DNA from: Megamerina dolium
Taxonomy: Eukaryota; Arthropoda; Insecta; Diptera; Megamerinidae
Direction: 5' to 3'
Assembly: GCA_963854835.1 (NCBI GenBank)
Contig: OY978528.1
Location: 10,138,242-10,202,241, forward strand
Length of the DNA stretch: 64,000 nucleotides
This document shows positions 46,136 to 57,014 of this stretch, piece by piece; position 1 is the stretch's first letter; every line of letters starts with the position of its first letter. Under the pieces are notes generated by a model, which did not search any database, was not told the origin of the DNA, and was given only the letters and a program-made list of their open reading frames with translations. The position numbers and the translations under genes are program-made.

Positions 46136-46760
46136 CTTAGCGGATTTTGATTTATGCTTAGCGGTTTTAAAATTCGCTTAGCGTTTGTTAATTTTCGCTT
46201 AGCGTTTATTCAGTGGATGTTGATTTTCGTTTTAGATTTTTGATTTGCGCATGTCGTCGCATTTCACCGCAGTTCGACGCAGGTCGACGCATGTTACCGC
46301 GGTTCGACGCATATTGTTGCAGGTACACGCAATTCGACGCATTTCACCGCAACCATAGAAATTGCAAATCAAATACATTAAGAGAAATCCAAAATGTTAT
46401 CCAAAAACAAAGAAACGAATTTCGATTTTCGCGTAGCGAATTTTGATCGACTTTTTCATTTAGGGTTTTTTTCGTTTTAACGATTTGTTATTTGATATTT
46501 GGTTTTTTCATTTAGGGTTTTTTTTTGTTTTAACGATTTGTTATTTGATTTTCGGGGTTTTAAATATTTTTCGTTTGGTGTTTTTTAATTTTCGCTTAGC
46601 GAATTTTGATTATCGGTTTCCGTTTTTTTGATTTACGCTTAGCGTGTTTTAATTCACATTTAGTGGTTTTAAACCACCGGTTGACGTTGTTTTAGCGTTT
46701 TTTGATTTTCGCTTGGCGTTTACTTAGCGGATTTTGATTTTTGTTTAGAATTTTTGCCAA
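46136..46760 (+). repeat. Degenerate right flank of the palindromic array with embedded 10-bp units
   Basis: Words of the type TTTTCGCTTAGCGTTT, TTTTCGCGTAGCGAATTTTG and GATTTACGCTTAGCG continue to about 46745. At 46248-46355 a run of 10-bp minisatellite units (CGACGCAGGT, CGACGCATGT, TACCGCGGTT, CGACGCATTT) is inserted between them, so both repeat types share one history. Confidence 0.8.
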
Positions 46761-46956
46761 GCCTATCCCGATCAGAATCAAAATTTTGTTTTCTAATTTT
46801 TCCTCACAGTCTTATGTTTCTTTGAGACAGTTTCGTGAATGGCATACACCTACGCCTTAGAACGTTTTTGGGCACTAAACACATTGTAGAATATTCCAAT
46901 ATTTAATAATTGGCAATTGAAGCTACGGAATATCTTGGTCGAGCTAACTTGCAGTA
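46761..46956. other. No recognisable feature
   Basis: Short unique-looking stretch before the DINE-like element. Confidence 0.4.
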
Positions 46957-47840
46957 CTTTTTATACCCTGCATAATACAATATGCATGGTATATTCATTT
47001 CGGTCAGATGTTTGTGTCCACTTGAAGGAATCTCCGGAGATATAGACATAGATATATATTCGTGATCAGCGTCGATTAAATTTTCGATTTAACGATGTCC
47101 GTCCGTCATGAGTCTCCTATACAAAGTCAAGGGAATTAAACTAAAACTTTTAAGCTCCATAACTTACAAACCATTTAGCGTAGGACAACGAGATTTAAGG
47201 TATGGATTAGTATTGTACGAGCAACTAGGCTCACAGAAAATGGGCGCACCACGCCCACTGTTTATCGTAGCCCCATACAAATTTTAAATTGAAACAGCTG
47301 TAACTTCGGCAATCTTCTGTCTAGAATAACTATAATTAACACTTAAATTAATATCGTAGTCGGCAAAAATCTGGCAGAAAATCAGTGTGGCACGCCCACT
47401 CCTTCATGGGTCTCCCATACAACGTCGAGGGAATTAAACTAAAACTTTTAAGCTCCATAACTTACAAACCATTTAGCGTAGGACAACCAAATTTAAGGTG
47501 TGGATTGATATTGAAAAATTAATTAGATATACCAGAAAGAGATACGTCACGCCCACTTTTTATATAGCTTCCGTACAAAGTCTCGGATTTATCTTAAACA
47601 TTAAAACACCCATAACTTTCTAATTAATACGCCTAGGTCAACCCATTGCAACCTAGGTAGTTTAGTATTATAGGCAGAAATTGATCCTCCAAAATTGATG
47701 AGGTACGCCTGCTTCTTAATGTAGGTCCTATACAAAGTAGTGGAAGAAAAGGATGGATATACGAGCAAACTTTTTATATATGCCTCTACATATGCAGGGT
47801 ATAATTTGGTCGGCCCCAGCCGACTGTAAGGAGATTTTTA
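46957..47840 (+). mobile_element. DINE-1/INE-1-like (Helentron-type) non-autonomous element
   Basis: The 5' tip has TATACC...GGTATA (about 46963-46994) with an inner TGCATA/TATGCA pair, followed by TCATTTCGGTCAGATGTTTG, GAGATATAGACATAGATATA, TATTCGTGATCAGCGTCGAT and GATGTCCGTCCGTC, an order I know from Drosophila DINE-1/INE-1. Inside are two copies of a long repeat (CTAAAACTTTTAAGCTCCAT at 47141 and 47439, 298 bp apart, i.e. two ~149-bp units) with CACGCCCACT and CCCATACAA words. The 3' end is ATGCAGGGTATAATTTGG followed by the hairpin GTCGG-CCCCAG-CCGAC at 47809-47824. No ORF, as expected. Confidence 0.75.
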
Positions 47841-48487
47841 CATATTAAATTAGTTAGCCAAACGGAGAATAAAAAAGCCATCTTCGTGTATAGAAGGCAA
47901 ATTAACTAACTATTGTGCTTCGGAACTCACCGCTGAGGCTGCAAAGTTATATACGAACATTATACAATTATGGCTTAGCTTTGTTACCTCTGAATGTCAC
48001 TAGGGAAGCTCGGTCTAGCGTCCTTAGAAGCTATAGTGGCAATCGGAAATAAGAAATAAGAAGTAGAATGGGATTACCTCTATTTGCTGACAGCTTACGG
48101 GAAAACTTTTATGGTCCGAACACTGTCACAAGACTCTTTCATGATATTCTCTGACATTTCCTAACTAACTAAAGCTAGACACTAATGACAATCAACAGAT
48201 TAAACATCTGTTTAAGAATATTATAAAAAAATTAAATTAAATTAAATTTAAAAATTAAAAAAAATTATATCACTGAAATGTCTGTAATTGATTTCAGCTT
48301 TTCATTATTTATGAACATTCACTGTAGTTAAATGAAATGAAAATTAAGTAAAAAAAAAACATAAATAATTAATGATAATGATAATAATAATAATAATTAT
48401 GCTTAATTAGAACATGTAAATTAGAAAAGGTCAATAATACTTTATAGAATTAGCAGTCAAGCATTCACATTCTACTAACTAACATAC

Positions 48488-48489
<2 letters not shown>

Positions 48490-48524
<35 letters not shown>
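48490..48524. repeat. (GAT)n microsatellite
   Basis: About eleven GAT units. Confidence 0.96.
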
Positions 48525-48733
48525 GTACACATTTTAATACCTTCTATCTCATACTTTATCTCTATGCTCAAAATAGTATTTAATTTAAATAAAACAAAAT
48601 TAACTTTTTTTTGTTTTTTTTTTTAGAATTTATTATGTATTATTTGTTGTTGCTGTATTTAGCCTATTTAATGGTGTCAAATTATTATTCATTTTATTTT
48701 CTACTAACATATGTATTATTATCATTATTTTAT

Positions 48734-48740
<7 letters not shown>

Positions 48741-48785
<45 letters not shown>
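48741..48785. repeat. (CA)n microsatellite
   Basis: About 22 CA units preceded by CTCTCT. Confidence 0.97.
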
Positions 48786-48789
<4 letters not shown>

Positions 48790-49151
48790 TTCACTAAAAA
48801 GTTTAAATGTGTGAATTGTGAAAAGGAATAGAAAAAAAAAATAAATATGAAATTGGACTATAAGAAAAAAAAAAAATTAAATTCAAATAAATATTCATAG
48901 AATAGTCATTAGCGAATTTGTAGCATTGAACTTGAGCTTGATTTTGAATGGTTGACATTTGTCTGTCATATTGTTGGCTCTTTTTCTTTCGTTATTAAAA
49001 AATTTTTGTTTCTTTTTTTGAAATAATCATATTTTCTATAAGCTTTATTTATGAGACATGAGCTTGTATTTTTTTTTTTTTTTTGTTCTTTCAAAAATAT
49101 GTTAACGAGCCTTTAGATTTATCGATTTTTAATAAAACTGGTAGAATAAGG

Positions 49152-49312
49152 TACGAGAGCGGTCCCAGAACTACCCGACCTAACAAAGAACATACAACAA
49201 ATTTTGGCAAATTTTTCTTTATTCCTCAACATAATCTCCTTTTAGCTCTATAAACTTTTTCCAGCGATATTCTATAGCTTCGATACCCTGTTTATGGTAT
49301 GAACTCTATTCA
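49152..49312 (-). pseudogene. mariner-family 3' end fragment (second family)
   Basis: Minus-strand sequence from about 49312 reads HKQGIEAIEYRWKKFIELKG then DYVEE and a TAA at 49221-49219, the usual C-terminus of a mariner transposase. It is followed by an untranslated tail and a terminal repeat: the outer end, read inward on the plus strand from 49154, is CGAGAGCGGTCCCAGAA then CTACCCGACC, with TA at 49152-49153. Only this end of the element is present; I find no matching second terminus nearby. It differs from the mariner at 25049-26319 in both terminal repeat and protein. Confidence 0.8.
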
Positions 49313-51037
49313 TTGTTTGCAAATCGTCTACCACCAATCGTCTACCATACGACTAGAGATCATCGCTATAATTTTAGATTTCTGTCCAGATTTCAATAAT
49401 TCGAAATTTGCAGCAGATTATGTAAAAATGTTGCATCAACATGTTGCACAATAATGTTGCAAAGACATGTTGCATCAACATGTTGCGTCAACATTTCATA
49501 ATATTTTTTAAAAATTTAATTATTACTATTTTTCCCCTCTAACATGTAAACTTTCATTTCAATATTAATAAGCTTGCCTTTTTAAATAATGTTGAACGTC
49601 AAAAAGTAATTGAAAAAATTTAATTGGGCAATTGTTTTAACGATCATTGAACGTTGAGAATAAAATTATAAATTTTTTTAAGAAATTCTCTATATTCTAG
49701 AGTGATAACCTAAAAAATTTCATACACGTAGTAATGAAATTACGTGATCACTTCAAATGGAATACGCCACAAAACGAAGAAGAAGAAGAAGAAGAAGAAT
49801 CAACAAAACTACAAAGTAAAAATTTTATTGTATAATTTATTTTTATCTTTTTTGTATAATTAAATTGAATTTTTGTTTTTTTTTTTTGAGTATTATGCGG
49901 GAGCCCTTTTTGTGTAATACATAATTTTCGTTTAACCTACACCTTGACTTTGATTTTTTTTTTTTTAGGGGGCTTTATGTAACTATTGGCGTAATTTGAG
50001 TAATACATATGTATAAGCTGATGTATGTAACGCACTTTAATTCTAAACTTTTTGGATTGGATTTTGGAGGGGAAGCCAATGCGTACCGAGCTGCCGATTT
50101 TTTTTTTTTTTTTGCTGAATTTCAATTGATATTTTTTTTTATTTCGTTTCATTTCATTTCGTTACGTTTATTTAGTTTTTTTTTTTTTTTTCTTTTTCCA
50201 TATACATACCGCATCTTTGTGAAGTTCAAGTTTGCTTTACGCATTTTAATTAAGGAAGCAATTGTTTTTGGGTTTTGGTTTTTATTTCGATTCGATTTAA
50301 TATATCATATATATATATAATATATGAAGGGCGCAAGTGTTGCTCATACTTATGAGTATGCGTACTCACTCTGTATAATTTGTATTGAATATAATTGGCC
50401 GTTAATTATTCAATTTGCATCATTGAATTATATATGTACATGGAGTATATAACACGCATCCGATTGTTTTTTTTTTTTTTTTTTTCATCCATCTGACGTG
50501 ACAATTATCACATATCACAATATTCATATATCTGAACCGGCCTCCTTCCATTATCAATAATATTTTATTTGAGAGAGGAATTCGATAAAGGCCATTTTGA
50601 TATTATTTTTCAAAGAAAAATACTAAATACTGCATAATATGTTAATTTATGATGACATTTATTTAAAAAGACTGATTTTAGTAATAAAAAAATTTATATA
50701 ATATATGTAAGAGAAAGGAAGAATGCAGCCGCTAATAAAATTAAGGAGGAAATATGTACTTATCAATCAGTGGGTTAATAAAAAATATATAATTAAAACA
50801 ATAGGAAATGATGAAATTAGTCAAAAAAAAAAGCTTTACTCGCATATACAAGTTATATCAGATGTCTTTGGAGTTTGTTGGAGTTTTTTAGGGATCAATT
50901 TTCCAAGCCCACCAGTCCCCATGAGTCCCCATTACTCAGAATAATAAAATTTCCTCATTATCTGTGACATGGAAACATCGATTCCTTTCAACAAGAATGA
51001 ATAAATATATAAAACAATAAACAATAAATATGTGGCA
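49313..51037. other. AT-rich non-coding stretch
   Basis: (AAG)n at about 49781-49798, poly-T at 49949-49967, 50097-50113 and 50176-50191, and (TA)n near 50310-50320. Frames of 71-103 codons at 49937-50320 read the poly-T/A. No gene is supported. Confidence 0.6.
49425..49495. repeat. ATGTTGCA short repeat cluster
   Basis: ATGTTGCA or ATGTTGC occurs five times in about 60 bp, with GTTGCATCAACATGTTGC twice, so the words also form small inverted pairs (GTTG/CAAC). Confidence 0.8.
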
Positions 51038-51355
51038 TTTATTAGTCCCGAAGGGCTCTTTGCCCGAGCTTCTCTTCCATTAATGTTGTGTGTGTGTTAA
51101 ATTTTGGACAGTGTTAGAAGAGACCTACTTATATTTTAGCCGGTTCCAAATGGCAGAACTCTAGCTTTTCTCACTTTTTCTGAGCTTTGTCACAGAGTTC
51201 TTTTTAGAAGCTTTTTCATGGCAAGTTGTTACTGTCGGAAGAATTGCCAATTGCTTGCCGACAGGTGGGTACCATTCGAAAGAATAATATTTTCGATATT
51301 AAATTCGTTATACTTCCGCCGAGGATTGAATCCACGACCTACGAATAAGTACATA
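51038..51355 (-). mobile_element. SINE family 1 copy
   Basis: Minus-strand copy with B box GGATTCAATCC (51333-51323) preceded by GTAGGTCGT, then TTCGAATGGTACCCACCTGT, CGGCAAGCAATTGGCAATTC, CATGAAAAAGCTTCTAAAAA, CTCTGTGACAAAGCTCAG, GGAACCGGCTAAAATATAAG, ACTGTCCAAAATTTAACAC and GGAAGAGAAGCTCGGG. The A box is eroded. Nearly full length, about 310 bp. Confidence 0.8.
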
Positions 51356-51539
51356 TAGCCAAAAATTCTCAAAGCGATCTTTTAACCCATCTGTGGACAT
51401 TAGAAATTATAATCACCAGCAGTAGGGAATCTTCACCGATATTGAGATAATTCTATGAATTCTATGTTTTGTCGTATCGAGAGAATGGGAAGAATGGAAG
51501 AGAATGTAAGTAATAGAGAGTACAAAAAATGGGAAAGTT

Positions 51540-51620
51540 AGAATCGAAGCGCTGTAGATCAGTGGTTTAATAAGTCGGCTTTCTGAGCTGTAGGACGTGA
51601 TTTCAATTCCCGGTTGATTC
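51540..51620 (+). other. tRNA-like SINE head, plus strand
   Basis: GCGCTGTAGATCAGTGG contains an A box (TAGATCAGTGG); 40 nt downstream GTGATTTCAATTCCCGG resembles a B box. The pair is 180 bp from, and opposite in orientation to, the SINE at 51038-51355. It is more likely a SINE head than a functional tRNA because no acceptor stem closes. Confidence 0.45.
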
Positions 51621-52079
51621 TTTTAATAAAAATATGGATTAGAAAATTTCGATTAAATCAACAGAATCTTCTTCGAACGGGGCCGTTCATAAATCAATTC
51701 GTAATTCAATTTGCCATTAAAAAAGAAGAGCTTTGGATCAAAGCCCTTAAAAGTGATGACATAATAATTCTATGGATTGAAATCGACTGATACAATGTGA
51801 GAAGTTCAACATTGGTTCGACAAATCGCGACAAATTTTTTTTTTTTTTTACAAATAGAGAATGATTCAGTTAAGTGTATTTTTCCAACATGATTTTTATG
51901 ACAGATCAAGCTGCGCAACTGTCAAGCTGTTATGACATTTTTGTTCAATATTGTCTGAAATTATTCAACTGTATTACGGAAATTAGCTTTCCGCGCGGAG
52001 TCTGTTTCGTAATGTTAGATTTTTCACCTGTATGAAATTTTATATTAAAAATTTGAATCGTATTTCATCCTACCTATCT
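51621..52079. other. No recognisable feature
   Basis: AT-rich sequence with a poly-T at 51835-51849. I see nothing in it. Confidence 0.5.
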
Positions 52080-52690
52080 AAATATAATGATAAATGTAAG
52101 TTTTTAAGCATCTTTAAAATATTTAAAATGATGAAAAAAATGAGTTTTTTTGACTTTCGAATATTCCAACATAATATTTTTTACAAAATTTTAATCAATA
52201 TATTAGCAAACGTGAATTTTAGATAATTTTGAAAACGCTAAAATGTAGAAAAATTTTAACATTTAAAATATAATATTTTTCAAAATATTTTACAAAACTT
52301 TTTTTTTATAAATGTTTTCAAACATACTAAAATTATAAAGCTCAACATAAAATTATGAAAAATATGAGCAATTGTGAATTTTTGAAAAATTTTAAAAATG
52401 TTAAAATGAAGAAAAATCAAATTGACAAATTTTTTAACATTTAAAATATAGCATTTTTTCAAATATTTTAAAACAATATTTTTATAAATATATTTAAACG
52501 TACTAAAATTGTAAAGCCTAACATAAAATTATTCAAAATATGAGCAAATGTGAATTTTTGAAAAATTTTTAAAATATTGAAATAAAGAAAAATCAAATTG
52601 ATAGATTTTTCAACATTTAAAATATAATATTTTTCCAAATATTGTACAAAAACTTTTTTATAAATATGCTTAAACGTACTCAAGTTACAA
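52080..52690. repeat. ~177-bp tandem repeat, about 3.4 units
   Basis: AACATTTAAAATATA occurs at 52258, 52436 and 52612 (spacing 178 and 176). Units share AAACATACTAAAATTATAAAG or a near variant, CTCAACATAAAATTAT, AATATGAGCAA, TGTGAATTTTTGAAAAATTT and AAGAAAAATCAAATTGA. Minus-strand frames at 52280-52462 and 52468-52683 are paralogous only because the DNA is repeated. Confidence 0.85.
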
Positions 52691-53102
52691 AAGTTGAAGT
52701 TTTCAAGTTTCCTATAAATTCGAAAATTATAAATATTTTGATGAAAAAAAGCTAAAAATGTTGGTTTGGAATTATGCTGAGAGTATTACACTAATAAAAA
52801 ATGAATTTCTTCTTCTTCTTCTTCTTATTTTTTCACCATATGTAAGTATGGTTTCGTTCAAAATATTTCGAAATACAAAGTAAATTAATTCAGAAAATGC
52901 AACAAGTTTTTAAAAATTTCCGTAGTTAACATTTTTGAATTTTTTAAACTACAAAATCATATGATTTTTATATTTCTTAATAATTTTTTTTTTTTTGATT
53001 TTCTGCAACACAAAATGAAATAAAAATTTATATTAATTTTTTTCCAGAATAAAAATTCCCAAATCACGCAAACCGTACACAGACTGACAGACAGACAGAT
53101 GG

Positions 53103-53133
<31 letters not shown>

Positions 53134-53627
53134 AAATGAACGCATAATATTTTAACAATACGCAAATTCAAGAGCACAGCCACAACAACAACAACACAAA
53201 TAATTCTATAATTTAAGCACAAAACACAAAAACGAAAAAAAAAGAACAGAACAGAAAATAACACGATTACATATTGCCAAATTCAACAGTCAGATAGCTA
53301 ACAACCCCTCAATATGCCACACCGCAACAACCTAATTTTGTGCCCATCATTCAATTTTTTGTGGATAGCACGGGAACACATTCAATATGCATGCGTATAT
53401 GCTTTAACATATGTGAATGTCGATGTGTGTGTGTGTGTGTGTGACTGTGTGTTTGTAAAGAAGAATTAACAAGAACAACAACAACAAAGTAGGAAAAAAA
53501 AAAGGAAAAAGAGAATTTTGCGTGTGCAAAAATTTCATTTCATTTCATAACGCTTTCAATTCTATCTATCAACCTCTCGTTTCAACTCATTCTTTCATTC
53601 TAGCCCACATATACAAACTCTTTTTCA

Positions 53628-53630
<3 letters not shown>

Positions 53631-53668
<38 letters not shown>
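53631..53668. repeat. (CT)n microsatellite
   Basis: About 18 CT units. Confidence 0.97.
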
Positions 53669-53671
<3 letters not shown>

Positions 53672-53989
53672 TACTTTGTCTATCTTTTGAGCTTATTACG
53701 TGTAAATAGTAGTCTTTCTTTTTTTGCTTTCTCTTTCTTTCTGGTACATTTAATTGTCGCTTGCTTTTACATCATCATGATCACATAATATTTGCCGGTA
53801 CTTCTTTTTTTCTTCGTTGCCACAACTGCTGCTGCTCTTGCCGCTTCTTCTTCTTCTTCTTCGTTATGTATGTTCAATGCCAAAAAAAAAAAAAAAACAA
53901 AAATAAAATAAAATAAAATAATAAATAAATAAACTTTTCATTACCAATGCCAACCAACAACAACAACAACAACCTATAAAATACGACGA

Positions 53990-54014
53990 CAGCAGCAGCA
54001 GCAGCAGCAGCAGC
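53990..54014. repeat. (CAG)n microsatellite
   Basis: Eight CAG units, adjoining CAACAACC. Confidence 0.95.
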
Positions 54015-54954
54015 AACAACCACAATAATAATGGGAACAACAGTGTTGATTTACCAGCGGCCCTACCCCCTAACCACCTTTCACACCAATAATCCAACAT
54101 GCGGGTAAACAACAACCATTACCGCATACATACCCAACACTCACTCGCATTCAGCAAGAAAGAAAAGTAGAAAGAGGAAGAAGAAGAAGAAGAAGCAGCA
54201 GCAGCTTCGAAAACAATTACTTTTTTTTTTTCTTTCGATTTGTTTGTTTTTTGTTTTTTTGTTTTTTCGTTGCCCAAAAAATTAATGAAAAATGTCAATG
54301 TCCGAACAACCTTGAAAGAACCCAGAAAGGCACAAATACAGAAGTGCGAGCAACGTTCAAGCGGTAACAGCAGCAGCAGCAACAGCAGCAGCACTGCAAG
54401 CAGAGCAAAGAGAAAGAGGCAAAAGCGATATATGTTATGTACATACAGCGATAGTACACAGTGGTGCGTAAACAGCAAAAAAAAAAAAAAAAAAATGCGA
54501 AAAAGAAATTCAAATTCTATGCTAATCGTAAGGGTCTTGAAAATGTCTATCCATGGCAATTTGGAATACTCTAGAAGTTCAATGTACATATTGGGCAAAA
54601 GTCGAAGAATGAAAGAGTCGACATGCTTCAAACTTTTTATGTTTAGATCTCTGATGTGATGATACTATTGTTTTTATTAGGATGGTACGACATTTAGTCA
54701 AACGAAATTCAAAAGAATTTGAGCTTAAATTCGAATATTTCCCATATTTATTAGTAGCATGTTTTTTTCATAAAAAAAATGACAAATAAATGGGATAAAG
54801 AAATTGTATTTGCTTTCATTTTTTCTTCAAACTAATTTATTTTCGTTAATTTGTACATATTTCTAATTAAATAACCTAAATAGAAATGTGATACTGAAGC
54901 TTAGTTACCACCACACCATAAGAAATATAAAAATATACTATCTAGAAAAAAATA

Positions 54955-55640
54955 TTTTGTCCAGAGGTAGGTGTGGCTTTCATCAGATTCCACCCATTTC
55001 CGATCTCACTCAATTATTAGCAAAAGTAATCATATGTGGAGTAAATTTCAGCTTGATAACTTTATATTTTCGTTTACAAAAATGTGAAAATATACAAATG
55101 GAAACATAAGTTTGTATGGGAGATGACTACGTTTTGGATTCGATTCAGCACTTTGTTGATTTCTACGTCTTAATTCCTAAATATAATCATATGTACTGAA
55201 TTTCAGCTTGACAATTTTATATTTTCGAGCGCAAAGTGTAAAAACACATATTCAATAATATAGTTTTGTTCGGGAGGCAGAGGCAATTATGCCGATTTTC
55301 TAATAAATATATCCATTTTGTGATAATATTTGTTATACACATTAAGTTTAAGTTCGAAAGCTGTATATTTTTGGGCACACATTTATGAAAAATACTTTCA
55401 ACAATGCATTTCTAGTATATCAATTTTGATGTGATTCTAATACGATTTACGATTTATACGAAAATTTAGTCGGAGAGCTTTGTATTTTCGTGTACAAAGT
55501 GTAAAAATACACATTCAAAAACATATTCTTGTATGAGAGGTAGGTGTGGTTTTTATTCGATTTTGTCCGTTCATGAACTAGTCTTTTCCTTGGCCAAAAT
55601 TAATCTTCTTTACCAATTTTCAGTTCGATTGTTCTATGAT
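54955..55640 (+). repeat. 153-bp-type tandem repeat family A, array 3 (diverged)
   Basis: Units carry GAGGTAGGTGTGGCTTTCAT, TTTCAGCTTGATAACTTTAT, TGTGAAAATATACAAATGG, AAGTTTGTATGGGAGATG, then AAAGTGTAAAAACACATATT and AAAGTGTAAAAATACACATT. The (A)GTG(T)GAAAAT anchor lies near 55083, 55229 and 55498. Same orientation as array 1, with more divergence. Confidence 0.75.
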
Positions 55641-56789
55641 TTCAGCAGTTGTCATGAGAAGAGATCGCGATTTTGATCGATAATCGATAGATCGAAAACG
55701 GAATCACAATCTCAATATTCTCTTGTCTTTTTCTGGAAAATATTTCAAAATATAAAGATTTAAGTTAATTTTAAAATAACTTTTTGAGTAGACGTTAACA
55801 AACTTTATGTGTTTTCAGCCTAAGGCTAAATTTTTGCAAGACCAAAAAATCCATTTTCGAAAATGAAATTTTCTTTGAGTATTTACCCACCTATCCCACA
55901 AGTCCTCTCTCTGGTTTCTCTACCTTACATTTGGTTAAGAAAAAGACATATATTTATTACTACATCGACCAGAAAGCCATTTCTCTGTGGTATATGCTCT
56001 AGAATACAATTTTTATATAAATTAGAACTTAATTTGAACCATGAGATTCTCGGTTCAAAACTCAATTTGTACTTATACAAGAACTACCTCGAGGAAGGAA
56101 CCGTCTTTTCGATCCCATAATCCCAAGTAAATCATAGATTCAAGTGAGCTTCTTGTGAGAAATTATTAGATTCAATTTTGCGATAGATGGTGTCAATTTA
56201 TGATATCTTTGTCATATCGTAGTATTCTAATATTTATAAAATATTTCTGATTTAGAATTAAATTTTTTTACCTCATTTATTAATCATATTTTTTGTCCCA
56301 ACTTTGATCGCACATGCTACACAGTGCCGCACTCAATTTTGACAGTAAATAGCTAGCAGAATAAAGTTTTAGAACTAGAGCAAGAGAGAGAAAGGGAGAG
56401 AGGGAGAGAGAGTGTGTGAAAAAGATGGAGTACAAGCGGAGGAAGTAGAAACCATATGATAAACGCCAGAAAAAATTATTAAAATACTCAGAATACATAC
56501 AAATATTCAAATACAAATAATCAGAAGCGCGTAATTTATATGCGTGCCAATTCACTAATGAAAAAACGCCAAAAAAAAAAAGTGTTAGCGAAAAATATGC
56601 AACAACAAGAAATTGGGAACATCTAAAATTATAATCATAGCCACTACACCAAATTTCTGGACACGTTTTACGAAAAATGGACACTTAAATAAATTGGGGA
56701 AAAAAAATGAAAAAAATTAGTATAATAAAAAAATTTACTCTTGTGGTTTTATATAACGAAAATCTTGCCGAATAATAAAATAATCGCTT
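55641..56789. other. AT-rich non-coding stretch
   Basis: A cluster GATCGATAATCGATAGATCG at 55675-55694 and a (GA)n-like tract at 56380-56412 stand out. Frames at 55863-56120 and 56280-56684 have no family motif. No gene is supported. Confidence 0.5.
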
Positions 56790-57014
56790 ATAATTATCAT
56801 TTGCATATGAGGCGTATGCAAGTGATTGCGCTTATTAATTATGCTGTTTTATGCGTTTTCTAACGAAATGTTGCAAGATCGTCCTATACAGGAATATTTT
56901 CTTATCCATGAAATAAATAAATAAATAAAACGCCAATAATTATCATTTGCATATAAGGCGTATGCAAATGATTGCGCTTATTGATTATGCTGCCTTATGC
57001 GTTTTTCTAACAAA
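56790..57014. promoter_or_regulatory. Duplicated palindromic POU-octamer module (candidate enhancer)
   Basis: A 78-bp segment starting ATAATTATCATTTGCATA is present at 56790-56866 and again at 56936-57014 (offset 146 bp). The second copy holds a perfect inverted pair, CATTTGCATA (56944-56953) and TATGCAAATG (56961-56970), with a 7-nt spacer; both arms contain the POU octamer ATTTGCAT. The first copy has the octamer at 56799-56806 and a one-base variant, ATGCAAGT, at 56816-56823. Homeodomain-type TTAATTA/TTGATTA and TTTATG words follow in both. Binding is inferred from the motif only. Confidence 0.4.

Larger units (their letters stand above)
47841..49151. other. AT-rich non-coding stretch
   Basis: No gene is supported. 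Microsatellites are listed separately; a poly-T lies at 49071-49084. A 260-bp less AT-rich patch at 47880-48140 has no motif I recognise. Confidence 0.5.
52691..54954. other. Microsatellite-rich, less AT-rich non-coding stretch
   Basis: Between 53040 and 54650 the DNA has (CAA)n (53104-53132, 53182-53198, 53956-53973), (CT)n, (CAG)n, (TTC)n and (GAA)n with intervening unique sequence of higher complexity than elsewhere. The 139-codon plus frame at 54240-54659 has a poly-Ser stretch from (AGC)n and a Lys run from poly-A; no domain is visible and I do not call it a gene. The region could be an untranslated exon or regulatory DNA, which sequence alone cannot settle. Confidence 0.45.

Noticed and set aside
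45663..46181. Array of regularly spaced identical palindromic repeats, reminiscent of CRISPR
   Set aside because: Units are directly contiguous with no variable spacers, no cas genes exist nearby, and the DNA is eukaryotic.
52280..52683. Two paralogous minus-strand frames of 60-71 codons
   Set aside because: Similarity comes from the ~177-bp tandem DNA repeat; residues are only AT-rich codons.
54240..54659. 139-codon frame with poly-Ser and basic stretches
   Set aside because: Made largely of (AGC)n and poly-A tracts, with no domain, no splice context and equally long opposing frames.
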